A stretch of 61,922 nt of DNA. Source: Exilibacterium sp. GTDB taxonomy: Bacteria; Pseudomonadota; Gammaproteobacteria; Pseudomonadales; Cellvibrionaceae. The notes beneath the pieces were generated by a model that saw only the letters and a program-made list of their open reading frames with translations, was not told where the DNA came from and ran no database searches. The position numbers and the translations under genes were made by a program. Shown here in pieces: positions 1 through 8,311 of this stretch. The stretch lies in NCBI GenBank assembly GCA_028280195.1, contig JANQMH010000141.1, positions 1 through 61,922 on the forward strand, written 5' to 3'. How positions within the stretch are numbered: the stretch's first letter is position 1; each line of letters starts with the position of its first letter.

Positions 1-16
1 TGGTGCCAGCCGATCC

Positions 17-125
17 GGCCCGGACCCGACCTGGGGTTTTGAGACACGGCGTGAATACTTCCTGTAGCCTTCACGCCAGCATCCCTGCTGGCGAGAGTCT
101 CAAAACCCCAGGTCGGGTCCGGGCC
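17..125. repeat. Large nested inverted repeat at the window edge
   Basis: A perfect 29-bp inverted repeat has arms at 17-45 and 97-125. The 51-bp centre folds further: 48-55 pairs with 70-77 (8 bp), and 75-80 with 87-92 (6 bp). The whole could form a long stem with a branched head. There is no T-run, so it does not look like a simple terminator, and no coding frame explains it. It resembles dispersed intergenic palindromic (REP/MITE-like) elements, but only one copy is in view. No gene was recognised in 1-216. Confidence 0.75.
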
Positions 126-216
126 TAACACCGAAGTTCTTTCTACCCAGCTTTGTTCGGAAAGGCGGGGTGGGCCGATTCGCCGTATGGCTTGTCGCCG
201 GGAAGTGCGATCCGTC

Positions 217-750
217 TCAATGCCGGCTCCTTGTTCCTGCCTGCAGGGCCTCGAGATAGCCGCTGAGCTGCTCGAGCCCATTGTTCCAGCCGTTGCCGTG
301 TTGAGAGAGCGCGGCCTTGAAGGCTTCGGCCTCTTCCCGGGTCGGATCTATCGGTTGCCAGATTAACTGCAGTCTGGTTTTGCTCCCGACCTCTTCGAGC
401 TTGATGATCACTTGCAGTTCTTTCGGCCAGTCGGGCATCTGCGGGTTAGGCAGTTTGTCGCCGGCCCGGTTCGACATATACTGGCGGAAAACCAGGCTCT
501 CGGGGGGATTGATCTGTTCGTATTTCGTCAGCAACCACATTTCGCGGCCGCTGGGGGCGATCATCTTATGCAGGGAGGAGCCGCCTGGCCTGATGTCGGC
601 GGAGACGTACTCACAGGTAACACCTTTTTGCGGGAACTGCCAGTTTTGCAAATGCGCTACCTGCGTCCAGGCGTCAAAAACCAGTTGCCTCGGCGCGTTC
701 AATTCGCGCGTCAGTACGGACGGCTCCGCCACAACTTTGTTGTTATTCAT
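217..750 (-). CDS. SRPBCC / AHSA1-like domain protein
   Basis: The 177-residue protein has the START/SRPBCC fold typical of the AHSA1-like (Aha1 C-terminal homology) family: an N-terminal strand and helix with RELNAPRQLVFDAW, then a central PGG turn (RPGGSS) and a long C-terminal helix with WNNGLEQL. Such proteins bind small hydrophobic ligands, and the ligand here cannot be told. The ATG at 750 overlaps the end of the upstream ArsR gene by 8 bp, so the two are translationally coupled. ArsR-SRPBCC pairs are a common two-gene arrangement in bacteria. It is probably cytoplasmic, since no signal peptide or membrane segment is visible. Confidence 0.85.
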   Translation of the reverse strand: MNNNKVVAEPSVLTRELNAPRQLVFDAWTQVAHLQNWQFPQKGVTCEYVSADIRPGGSSLHKMIAPSGREMWLLTKYEQINPPESLVFRQYMSNRAGDKLPNPQMPDWPKELQVIIKLEEVGSKTRLQLIWQPIDPTREEAEAFKAALSQHGNGWNNGLEQLSGYLEALQAGTRSRH

Positions 751-1087
751 CCTTCACCTCACTGGATTGAATTGCGTTTAGATAGTCTTCCAGGTGATCC
801 AGGCTGTTGCGCCAATACTGTTCGAACTGCACCACCCATTCCTGTACAGGCTTCAACTGGCCGGCATTTACCCTGTAGACACGATAGCGGCCCTGCTTTC
901 TTTCTGAAACGATGCCCACCTGCTTCAGAACACCGAGATGCTTTGAAACCATGGGCTGCTTCCACCCCATCAGTTCCACAATCTGATTGACAGCCAGCTC
1001 CCTGCCGGCCAGCGTTTCAATCAATGCCCGCCGTTTCGGTTCCGCTATCGCATTGAATGGATCAAAAGTGGTTCGTGTCCGTGCCAT
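743..1087 (-). CDS. ArsR-family transcriptional regulator
   Basis: This 114-residue winged-helix protein carries the ArsR pattern: AEPKRRALIETLAGRELAVNQI, then the recognition helix around QPMVSKHLGVLKQVGIV, then a wing with RKQGRYRVY. I see no metal-binding CxC motif, which fits the non-metal ArsR subgroup paired with SRPBCC proteins. ATG 1087 is preferred over an in-frame TTG at 1105, because the family normally begins a few residues before the first helix. The gene runs into the SRPBCC gene with an 8-bp overlap. An inverted repeat just upstream (1097-1116) is a candidate self-operator. Confidence 0.88.
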   Translation of the reverse strand: MARTRTTFDPFNAIAEPKRRALIETLAGRELAVNQIVELMGWKQPMVSKHLGVLKQVGIVSERKQGRYRVYRVNAGQLKPVQEWVVQFEQYWRNSLDHLEDYLNAIQSSEVKDE

Positions 1088-1096
1088 TTCGACTAT

Positions 1097-1116
1097 ATAT
1101 TCCAATATAAGAATAT
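1097..1116. promoter_or_regulatory. Candidate ArsR operator
   Basis: An inverted repeat, ATATTC-N8-GAATAT, lies 10-29 bp upstream of the ArsR start, in an AT-rich stretch that could also hold the -10 element. ArsR proteins commonly bind imperfect palindromes overlapping their own promoter. The assignment rests on position and symmetry only. Confidence 0.45.
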
Positions 1117-1282
1117 GTTAACGCATAGTACTACAGGCTGTAATCGAATGATAGACCGCCGGGAAACTGCCCGGCGTCTGCCATGAGTCGCCACCCCGGG
1201 TCGGGGCCAGTTTTCGAATTCCCGGATCGCGTCTAAACTTAGCGGGTCTTTTACACCACCAATACACCACCAACCGGAGCCA

Positions 1283-2050
1283 ATGGCGCTTATGAACCTG
1301 CGTTTGAACACCCTGATGATATTTTCCGCCGCCGCGATCACCGCACCCTGTCTCAGCCTAGCCGACGATGGCGAGGACAAAACCTGGGGCGGCTCCTCAG
1401 AGCTTGGGGTCATCTTTACCAGCGGCAACACCGAGAGCACCTCGGTCAAGGGCCGTGTCGATCTGAAACAGGGCTTGCAGCGCTGGGACAACGAGTATGT
1501 CTTCGATGTACTGTTCAAGGAAGACGAAGTGACCGACGATGAAAGCGGCGAAGAGCGCAAGGAAAAAACCGCCGAGAAGTACTTTGTTTCCGCCAAGGGC
1601 AATTACGGCCTGGAAGAGGAAAACGCCAGATTATTCGTCTTCGCCTCCCATACCGACGATAAATTTGCCGGGGTCAGAAAGTATACTACGATTGCCGCCG
1701 GCTACGGCCGGCGTATTTTCCAGACCACCCATACCTATCTCGATGCCGATATCGGTCCCGGTTACGCTTTCGGCGAGCAATCCGACGGCGAGGATATTGA
1801 AGATGTCATTGTGCGCGCCTCGGCCGGTTATCACTGGGATATCAGTGAAAACGCGGTGTTCGAGCAAAAGCTCAGCACCGAGATCGGCGAGGACAATACG
1901 CGCACCATCGCCGAGACCAGCCTGACCACCAAGATCGCCGGCTCACTGAGTATGAAACTGGGGCTGACCATCACCAACAACTCCGAAGTACCCAGCGATA
2001 CGGAGCAGACTGACACCGAGTCGACTGTCACACTGGTCTATTCTTTCTAA
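1283..2050 (+). CDS. DUF481 outer-membrane protein (YdiY-like)
   Basis: The 255-residue protein begins with a signal peptide (about residues 1-28, ending near SLADDG). The mature part has alternating beta-strands and ends in VTLVYSF, a typical C-terminal aromatic outer-membrane beta-barrel signature. The opening strand (SSELGVIFTSGNTESTS) is characteristic of DUF481, called salt-induced outer-membrane protein or YdiY. Acidic stretches such as KEDEVTDDESGEERKEK lie in loops. The start at 1283 has a GGAG 4 nt upstream; ATG 1292 is an alternative. It stands alone, and its function in the family is not established. Confidence 0.85.
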   Translation: MALMNLRLNTLMIFSAAAITAPCLSLADDGEDKTWGGSSELGVIFTSGNTESTSVKGRVDLKQGLQRWDNEYVFDVLFKEDEVTDDESGEERKEKTAEKYFVSAKGNYGLEEENARLFVFASHTDDKFAGVRKYTTIAAGYGRRIFQTTHTYLDADIGPGYAFGEQSDGEDIEDVIVRASAGYHWDISENAVFEQKLSTEIGEDNTRTIAETSLTTKIAGSLSMKLGLTITNNSEVPSDTEQTDTESTVTLVYSF

Positions 2051-2149
2051 GCCGGTGCTCTTGTCAGGGACTACCGGCGTCCCGGCGCTGGCGCGGCAAC
2101 GCCTGTGATAAACTGAGGCTTTGCCGCCACCCCAGCAAAGCCGATCCAT

Positions 2150-3304
2150 ATGGCCCCATCCAGCCTGCCAAAACGTGCCGATAGCGGCGATTTTCGCCAC
2201 CTGCTGGTCAATGATGTGCCATTGCTGGATGTACGCGCACCGGTGGAATTCGCGCAGGGCGCCTTTCCCTGCAGTGAAAACATACCCTTGCTGGACAACG
2301 AGCAGCGGCATCTCATCGGTATCCGCTATAAACAACAGGGGCAGCAGGCAGCGCTGGCGCTGGGCTGGCAATTGGCCAGTGCCGAAGTCCGCGAACAGCG
2401 CCAGCGCGACTGGCTGGCATTTGCCGAACGCCACCCGCGCGGTTACCTTTACTGTTTTCGCGGCGGTCTGCGCTCGCACCTGAGCCAGCAGCTGATGGCC
2501 GAGGCGGGGGTCGACTACCCGCTGGTGCGGGGCGGCTACAAGGCCATGCGCCGCTACCTGCTCGATGAACTGGCCCGCGCCTGCGCCGGCGCGGCGCTGA
2601 TCGTGGTCGGCGGCGCCACCGGCAGCGGCAAGACCGGGGTTATCAGGGCCCTGTCCAGGGCCCTGGACCTGGAGGCCCTGGCCCAGCACCGCGGCTCGGT
2701 GTTCGGCGCACTGGCGGTGCCGCAACCGTCGCAGATCGATTTTGAAAACGCCGTCAGTTGCGACTGGTTGAAGTTGCGCTGCAGGGGCCGGCAGCCGGTG
2801 TTTGTCGAAGACGAGGGCCGCCTGATCGGCCGGCGACAAGTGCCGGGCGAGCTGCAGCGGGCGATGAAAAAATCGCCGCTGATACTGCTGGAGCAGCCCC
2901 TGGAACAGCGTATCACGCATATCGTCGAGGACTATGTGAGCGCCGCGCTGCCCGCCTACCGGCAGCGTTGCGGCGAGCGCCATATCGATCAGTTCCGCGC
3001 CGATATCGAAGCCAGACTCGAGCGCATTAAAAAGCGCCTGGGCGGGCAGCGGCACCGCCTGGTGTGTGCCAGCTTTGCCGAGGCGGCGACCCACCTGGCG
3101 CGCACCGGCAGCACCGAGGGCTACCGCGAGGGGGTGGCGCTGCTGCTGCGCGAATACTACGATCCGATGTACAATTACCAACTGAGCGGCAGGCAGGGCG
3201 AGGTGCTGTTTCGCGGCGAGCGGGATGCGGTGATAGCCTGGGCCGAACGCCACTGCGGGGCAAATACCCCACCGCTTGGCACAAATGTGAGGGCGGTCAC
3301 ATAA
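2150..3304 (+). CDS. mnmH: tRNA 2-selenouridine synthase
   Basis: The 384-residue MnmH/SelU (YbbB) replaces sulfur by selenium at the wobble 2-thiouridine of certain tRNAs, through a geranylated intermediate, using selenophosphate. The N-terminal rhodanese domain (about 10-135) contains CFRGGLRS with the expected catalytic Cys at residue 102. The second half is a P-loop domain with GGATGSGKTG at about 154-163. Length matches the family (about 360-370). No clear Shine-Dalgarno sequence precedes ATG 2150. Downstream lies a selenophosphate synthetase fusion, so donor and user of selenium are clustered. Confidence 0.95.
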   Translation: MAPSSLPKRADSGDFRHLLVNDVPLLDVRAPVEFAQGAFPCSENIPLLDNEQRHLIGIRYKQQGQQAALALGWQLASAEVREQRQRDWLAFAERHPRGYLYCFRGGLRSHLSQQLMAEAGVDYPLVRGGYKAMRRYLLDELARACAGAALIVVGGATGSGKTGVIRALSRALDLEALAQHRGSVFGALAVPQPSQIDFENAVSCDWLKLRCRGRQPVFVEDEGRLIGRRQVPGELQRAMKKSPLILLEQPLEQRITHIVEDYVSAALPAYRQRCGERHIDQFRADIEARLERIKKRLGGQRHRLVCASFAEAATHLARTGSTEGYREGVALLLREYYDPMYNYQLSGRQGEVLFRGERDAVIAWAERHCGANTPPLGTNVRAVT

Positions 3305-3374
3305 GCGGTGTAAACGGCTGTGATGTAATTTGCGCTCGAGTTTCCGCCAGACCGAAAGCATTTACGCAAATCAA

Positions 3375-3400
3375 GTTAGTAAATCAGGTTAGTAAATCAG
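3375..3400 (+). repeat. Perfect 13-bp tandem duplication
   Basis: GTTAGTAAATCAG occurs twice in a row at 3375-3387 and 3388-3400, in the short gap between mnmH and the following small gene. It is one of several short tandem duplications in this window. Confidence 0.9.
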
Positions 3401-3444
3401 AGTCGGGCAATGCTACCCGACCGGGCTTTATCTTAGGGGCTGCT

Positions 3445-3780
3445 ATGGTGCAACCACTGGTCGAAAACGCGAGTCTGCTCGGCGGCAGGGAAATCCATCT
3501 GCTCGACGATCAACCCTCGAGCTTTCCGCAATTGCAAAGACTGCGCAGAGAATTCGATTTTCGCATCCTGGAAATTCGCCTGGATGGCAATACCACACCA
3601 CATTTCGTGTTGGTTACCGGCAGCTATCGCAGCGTGCCGACAGCCGCACTGAGCCCCGCCATGGGTTCACTGGCGCAGCTGGACGCCTACGCCGGCGAAA
3701 ATCTGGAACGCATCAAAAGCGATTTTCTGTTCGGCTTTGTCGACGAAGATATCGATCGGGCCAACAGGGAACTGGCCTGA
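3445..3780 (+). CDS. Small conserved-looking protein of unknown function
   Basis: I do not recognise this 111-residue protein. It lies between mnmH and selD on the same strand. It has no signal peptide or membrane segment. The middle (FRILEIRLDGNTTPHFVLVTG) reads as two beta-strands, and the C-terminus (about 75-111) as acidic helices. I chose the ATG at 3445 because the frame upstream is the out-of-phase shadow of mnmH. Its place between two selenium genes suggests, but does not show, a related role. Confidence 0.6.
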   Translation: MVQPLVENASLLGGREIHLLDDQPSSFPQLQRLRREFDFRILEIRLDGNTTPHFVLVTGSYRSVPTAALSPAMGSLAQLDAYAGENLERIKSDFLFGFVDEDIDRANRELA

Positions 3781-3843
3781 GCACGTTATTGCGCGATTGC
3801 GGCACTGGACGCGAAAGCGGCGCGGCCACCATAATATGGCGCC

Positions 3844-6066
3844 ATGCAAGCGAGCAACCCGGGCAGCGCCATCCATACAGACCTTATCCTTATCGGCGGC
3901 GGCCACAGCCATGCACTGGTGCTGCGCCGCTGGGCCATGCGCCCGCTGCCCGGGGTGCGCCTGACCCTGGTATCACCGCAGGTGCAGACACCCTATTCCG
4001 GCATGCTGCCCGGCCTGGTCGCGGGCCACTATCGCTTTGACGAAACCCATATCGATCTGGCGCGCCTCTGCCAGTTTGCCGGGGCGCGCTTCATCCAGTC
4101 CAGCGTCACCGGGCTCGATCTCGAACGGCGGCTGATCGCACTTGACGGCAGGCCCGAGCTGGAGGCCGATGTGCTGTCCATTAACTGTGGCATCACGCCG
4201 GAGCTGTCAGTACCCGGTGCGCAACAATACTCGACACCTGTAAAGCCCGTGGCCAGTTTCTATGCGCGCTGGCAGTCACTGCGCCAGCGCCTGCGGCAAC
4301 GCGCTGCACAGGCGCACGGCGACACGCCGCTGGCGATCGGTATCGCCGGTGGCGGCGCTGCCGGTGTCGAACTGATTCAGGCCATGCGCTACGCCCTGAG
4401 CCGCGACCCGCAGGTAAAAGCGGCCTTGCAGTTTCATCTGCTGCAAAAGGGCGCGGGGCTGCCGGAAGGCTATCCCAGAGCACTGCAGCGCCAGCTGGCA
4501 AAGCGTCTGGCGGACCAGCAGATTCGGGTGCACGAACACTTCGAGGTCAGCCAGGTCGACGCCGGCGGCGTCGTCGATCAGCACGGCCGGCGGCTGCCAC
4601 TGCAGGAGGTGTTCTGGTGCACCGCTGCCGCCGCACCGGATTGGCCGCAGCGAGCGGGCCTGAAGACAGATGCGGGCGGCTTTATCGAGGTCAACCCGCA
4701 GTTGCAGTCGAGCAGCCACGAGTGGGTATTTGCCAGCGGCGATATCGCCCATCTGGCCCATGATCCGCGCCCCAAGGCCGGCGTGTTTGCGGTGCGCCAG
4801 GGTCCGCTGCTGGCGCAAAACCTGGCGCGCTTCATCCGCCGCCGGCCGCTGCGCCGCTATCGCCCGCAGCGCCGCTTTCTCAGCCTGATTGCCTGCGGCG
4901 GGCACTATGCCCTGGCCAGCCGCGGGCCGCTCAACCTCGGCGGCGGCTGGGTGTGGCACTGGAAGGACCGTATTGACCGGCGCTTTATCCGCCACCTGAA
5001 CCAGTTGCCGCCAATGGCAGCCGCCGCCGCGGCCAAGCCCACCGCCCAACCGATGCGCTGCAACGGCTGCGGCGCCAAGGTCGGGGCGGACATCCTGGCG
5101 CGGGTGCTGCGGCGCCTGCAGCAGCAGCCCGGCGTTGACTTCACACCCGGCAGCGATGACGCCGCCGCAGTAGCAGTGCCGGCCGGCACCCAGTTGCTGC
5201 AGAGTGTGGATTTTTTTCGCGCCCTGATCGACGACCCCTATCGACTCGGGCGCATCGCCGCGCTGCACGCCCTCAACGATCTGTTTGCCATGCACGCCAG
5301 CCCCCTCAGCGCCCAGGCCCTGGTGATACTGCCATACAGCAGCGAGGCGATAATGGAACGCGAACTCTACCAGTTGCTGGCCGGGGCCCTGTCGGCGCTG
5401 AGCGCACACGGCTGCAGCCTGATCGGCGGGCACAGCGCCGAGGGCGCTGAACTCGGCCTGGGTTTCTGCGTCAACGGTGCCGCCACAGGCGACACGCTAA
5501 TACGCAAACGCGGTATACACGCCGGCGACAAACTGATTCTAACCAAGCCGCTCGGCACCGGCGTGTTGTTCGCCGCCTTTATGCGCGGCGCCGCCGCGGG
5601 CAGCTGGATCGCCGCCGCACTCGAGCATATGGAGCAGTCCAATGCCGCTGCGGCAGACATCCTGCAGCGCCACGGCGCCAGCGCCTGCACCGATATCACC
5701 GGCTTCGGCCTGCTCGGCCACCTGCGGGAAATGCTCGCCGGCGGCGGCCCGGCGGTCGGCCTCGAACTGGACCAATTGCCACTGCTGCAGGGCGCGGTGG
5801 AATGTGCAAGCCGCGGCTACCTGAGCAGCCTGCACCCCCACAACGAAGCGGCGGGCCGGCTGATTCAGAACCGGGAGACCGGCTGCCGCCACGCCCGTTA
5901 CCCGCTGCTGTTCGATCCCCAGACCGCCGGTGGCCTGCTGGCCAGCCTGCCGCCGGCGCAGGCGGCAGACTGCCTTGCCACACTGCACAATGCCGGTTAT
6001 AAAGACGCTCGGATCATCGGTGAAGCGCAGGCTGCCGATTTGCCGCCGTTCGTGCTGCTGCGATAG
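3844..6066 (+). CDS. selD: NADH dehydrogenase-like FAD oxidoreductase / selenide, water dikinase fusion
   Basis: The 740-residue fusion has two parts. Residues about 10-370 form a pyridine nucleotide-disulfide oxidoreductase (Ndh-like): FAD-binding LILIGGGHSHALV near the start, a second dinucleotide fold at IGIAGGGAAGVEL, and FASGDIAHL near the end of the domain. Residues about 400-740 are SelD, which makes selenophosphate from selenide and ATP. The SelD catalytic motif reads NGCGAKVG: the reactive Cys and the essential Lys are kept, and the second Cys of E. coli SelD (CGCK) is Ala. GSDDAA, IGGHSAEGAE and DITGFGLLGHL are typical of SelD. Fusions of this type are known; the oxidoreductase may supply reduced selenium, which is inference. 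The ATG lies 64 nt after the preceding gene. Confidence 0.93.
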   Translation: MQASNPGSAIHTDLILIGGGHSHALVLRRWAMRPLPGVRLTLVSPQVQTPYSGMLPGLVAGHYRFDETHIDLARLCQFAGARFIQSSVTGLDLERRLIALDGRPELEADVLSINCGITPELSVPGAQQYSTPVKPVASFYARWQSLRQRLRQRAAQAHGDTPLAIGIAGGGAAGVELIQAMRYALSRDPQVKAALQFHLLQKGAGLPEGYPRALQRQLAKRLADQQIRVHEHFEVSQVDAGGVVDQHGRRLPLQEVFWCTAAAAPDWPQRAGLKTDAGGFIEVNPQLQSSSHEWVFASGDIAHLAHDPRPKAGVFAVRQGPLLAQNLARFIRRRPLRRYRPQRRFLSLIACGGHYALASRGPLNLGGGWVWHWKDRIDRRFIRHLNQLPPMAAAAAAKPTAQPMRCNGCGAKVGADILARVLRRLQQQPGVDFTPGSDDAAAVAVPAGTQLLQSVDFFRALIDDPYRLGRIAALHALNDLFAMHASPLSAQALVILPYSSEAIMERELYQLLAGALSALSAHGCSLIGGHSAEGAELGLGFCVNGAATGDTLIRKRGIHAGDKLILTKPLGTGVLFAAFMRGAAAGSWIAAALEHMEQSNAAAADILQRHGASACTDITGFGLLGHLREMLAGGGPAVGLELDQLPLLQGAVECASRGYLSSLHPHNEAAGRLIQNRETGCRHARYPLLFDPQTAGGLLASLPPAQAADCLATLHNAGYKDARIIGEAQAADLPPFVLLR

Positions 6067-6254
6067 AGTCGGCAGGTAACACTGCGGGGTATCACTGTTG
6101 CGGGTATCATTGTAAAAAGTACTGAAATGACGCGGGCAACACAGTGTTTGCGCGCCCGGGCGGGCTCGCGGGGAACCATTTACATGTTCCTCTATCTTAG
6201 TAGCTACCAACGCTGCCGGCGCTGCCATTTTCTGCGAGGTTGTATTTTACTTAC

Positions 6255-6785
6255 ATGACACAATTGCGATTTATCGGTATCTGCCTGTGGCTGGCTCTGG
6301 CCGCCAGTCCCCATGCCCAGGCCGGCGGGCCCCTTAAAGTGGGCGCCAAGGCGCCCGACTGGATATTGGCGGATATCAGCGGCAAGCACATTTCCTTCTA
6401 CGAGAACTGCAGCGACCACACCGCCGTGGTGCTGTTTTGGGCGACCTGGTGTCCTTACTGCAGCGCGCTGATGCCCGAGTTGGAAAAGCTGCGCGGCGAA
6501 CTGCAGGGTCAGCCGATCAAGTTTTACGCCCTCAATATCTGGGAGGACAGCGACCCTGTCGCCCATATGCAGAAGCACGATTACGGCTTTAAACTGATCC
6601 TCAATGCCGAGCGGGTGGCCAAGCGCTACGGCGTGATGGGCACACCGGGTCTGTTTGTAATCGCCCCGGACAGGACCATCCGCTATATCCGCGCCAAGGG
6701 CACCAAGCCTGCAAACGTGATAACGTCGATCCGCCAGACATTTGCGCAAATCAATCCCACCGCCACTGCAACACCGGCCAATTAG
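6255..6785 (+). CDS. TlpA-like thioredoxin-fold protein, exported
   Basis: This protein of about 176 residues has an N-terminal signal peptide (hydrophobic to ASPHAQA) and a TlpA/ResA-type thioredoxin fold. The active site is WATWCPYC, followed by the cis-proline segment VMGTPGLFVI. It likely acts as a periplasmic thiol-disulfide reductase; its partner is unknown. ATG 6255 is preferred over an in-frame TTG at 6240, which sits directly on the GAGG at 6235-6238. The 16-nt distance from that GAGG to the ATG is long, so the start is not certain. Confidence 0.85.
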   Translation: MTQLRFIGICLWLALAASPHAQAGGPLKVGAKAPDWILADISGKHISFYENCSDHTAVVLFWATWCPYCSALMPELEKLRGELQGQPIKFYALNIWEDSDPVAHMQKHDYGFKLILNAERVAKRYGVMGTPGLFVIAPDRTIRYIRAKGTKPANVITSIRQTFAQINPTATATPAN

Positions 6786-6833
6786 CCCTACTGGCAGCGG
6801 TACGCCGGCAAGAAGTACCGGGGCCGGTTGGCA

Positions 6834-7196
6834 CTAACTCAAATCCCCTTCGATATCTGCCAGCAAATCCAGGGGTTCCAGCTCCACCCCCTGCATCTGT
6901 CCATCCCAATTGACGCCTACCAGCAGCACGTCAGTGTGCATGCCCGGCAGCCAGTCTTCCAGTAACTCTTCCAGCGACACCGGCAGCACCTGGTAGTCGC
7001 GCCATTCGTCGATGCAATGGCGCTGGGCGAACTCGGGCTGCGACCAGAACGGCAGCACATCGGTTTCGGTGTATTTTTCCGAGGGGCACAGTGCCCAGCC
7101 CTCAGGACCCTGCAAAGCCCAGACGCAACCGGTATCAATCGCCTCGACAATAAAGCGATCGTAGTTTTCCTCGGTGTTTTCCGATAAATTTTGCAT
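6834..7196 (-). CDS. DUF2750 family protein
   Basis: The 120-residue acidic cytoplasmic protein matches the DUF2750 pattern: YDRFIVEAIDTGCVWAL near the N-terminus, GWALCPS, LPFWSQPEFAQRH, and a C-terminal LLVGVNWDG. The family's function is unknown. A purine-rich AGAAAAGGAG lies just upstream as ribosome-binding site. It shares strand with the metallopeptidase upstream, across a gap filled by short tandem repeats. Confidence 0.82.
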   Translation of the reverse strand: MQNLSENTEENYDRFIVEAIDTGCVWALQGPEGWALCPSEKYTETDVLPFWSQPEFAQRHCIDEWRDYQVLPVSLEELLEDWLPGMHTDVLLVGVNWDGQMQGVELEPLDLLADIEGDLS

Positions 7197-7207
7197 CGGC
7201 TTCTCCT

Positions 7208-7235
7208 TTTCTGAAACCCGGTTTCTGAAACCCGG
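7208..7235. repeat. 14-bp tandem duplication
   Basis: TTTCTGAAACCCGG occurs twice in succession (7208-7221, 7222-7235), immediately upstream of the DUF2750 gene. Confidence 0.9.
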
Positions 7236-7256
7236 CCTGCCCGTGCGCGATCATCC

Positions 7257-7321
7257 AGACGCAGCTGTACAACGCAGCTATACAACGCAATTATCCAACG
7301 CAACTTCCAAACACAACTACA
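7257..7321. repeat. Degenerate 13-bp tandem repeat, five units
   Basis: Five consecutive 13-bp units resembling CAACGCAGCTATA run from 7257 to 7321. The middle three are the most alike. The last unit covers the stop codon of the metallopeptidase gene (7317-7319). Confidence 0.75.
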
Positions 7322-8120
7322 GCACCAGCGTATGACCCCAATCCTTCAACCACTGCCGGCGGCGCAGATAGTCGGGACACAGGGATTCAACCAGTTGCCA
7401 GTAGGCGCGACTGTGGTTGAGATGGCGCCGGTGACACACTTCGTGGATGACCAGATAATCGACCACCGATTCAGGCGCCAGCGCGATCAGCCAGTTGTAC
7501 TGGATAATGCCGCTGCGGGTGCAATGCCCCCACTTGCTGCGGGTCAGCCGCAGGCGGATATCGCCGACCGTCACCCCCAGTTCGGCGGCGCAGTTCCGGG
7601 TTTTGTCCGCGAGCAACGGCAGCGCCTGTTGTCGATACCAGTTCTGCACCGTGCGCCGCAGCCACGCCTCGCCCCCGGCACGCGGGCCGCAGCTCACCTG
7701 CAACTCACTACCGCTCAACCGCACCTCGCTGCGCTGCCCCGGCCGCAGCCGCAGGCGCAGTTCGTCGCCGAGCCATTTGAACACGCCGCCGTCGGCATAT
7801 TGCGGCGCCACGGCCTGTTGCGAGCGCAACCTGAGCTGGCGCTGTTTTTCCACCACCCAGCCGCGGCGCTGCAACAGCCACTGCTGTAACTGGTCGCGGT
7901 CCACGCCCCTGGGCGCCCTGACGATAATGCGGCCGGCTTCCACCTCCAGGCTGATAGAGCGGCGGCGCGGCGACAGCTTCAGGATATAATCGTAGCCGAG
8001 GGATGCCCGCGCGCGGACAGGGATTTCAGTAATTTTCAGGCGGGCACTACGGCGCACATCCACACTCCGGCTGGGGCCTGTCAACGGGCCCCGGGTATCC
8101 CGCAAAGGCCAGGCGGTCAT
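7317..8120 (-). CDS. YgjP-type zinc metallopeptidase
   Basis: The 267-residue protein has a C-terminal YgjP/DUF45 metallopeptidase domain. The zinc motif HExxH appears as VIHEVCHRRHLNHS, with a further conserved His in the same segment, and upstream is the family's SKWGHCT sequence. The N-terminal half carries the beta-rich LKLSPRRRSISLEV stretch usual for the family. ATG 8120 is chosen; a GTG at 8138 lies within a 13-bp tandem duplication. It is probably cytoplasmic. Substrates of the family are poorly known. Confidence 0.88.
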   Translation of the reverse strand: MTAWPLRDTRGPLTGPSRSVDVRRSARLKITEIPVRARASLGYDYILKLSPRRRSISLEVEAGRIIVRAPRGVDRDQLQQWLLQRRGWVVEKQRQLRLRSQQAVAPQYADGGVFKWLGDELRLRLRPGQRSEVRLSGSELQVSCGPRAGGEAWLRRTVQNWYRQQALPLLADKTRNCAAELGVTVGDIRLRLTRSKWGHCTRSGIIQYNWLIALAPESVVDYLVIHEVCHRRHLNHSRAYWQLVESLCPDYLRRRQWLKDWGHTLVL

Positions 8121-8125
8121 TGTAG

Positions 8126-8151
8126 CGTTTAGTACCACCGTTTAGTACCAC
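8126..8151. repeat. Perfect 13-bp tandem duplication
   Basis: CGTTTAGTACCAC is repeated exactly at 8126-8138 and 8139-8151, next to the start of the metallopeptidase gene, in the gap shared with the divergent MORN-repeat gene. Confidence 0.9.
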
Positions 8152-8311
8152 GGCTGGCGATGCAGGAGTGAACTGCGCACTGTTGATTGCGCGATTTTCG
8201 CTGTAAGCTCTGGACCGGGAGGCGCATTAATCACTCCAGGGCCTTGGGGCTGATTGCAGCTATTATTACTTTTGTTACTTCGTCGCTACCGCTGAGAGTT
8301 TAAGGCTATTG

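Noticed and set aside
1943-3361. 472-codon open frame opposite mnmH
   Set aside because: Antisense shadow of a gene with full family motifs; no ribosome-binding site or domain.
3064-3444. Extension of the small unknown gene into mnmH
   Set aside because: This part is the out-of-phase shadow of mnmH; a start at 3445 is more credible.
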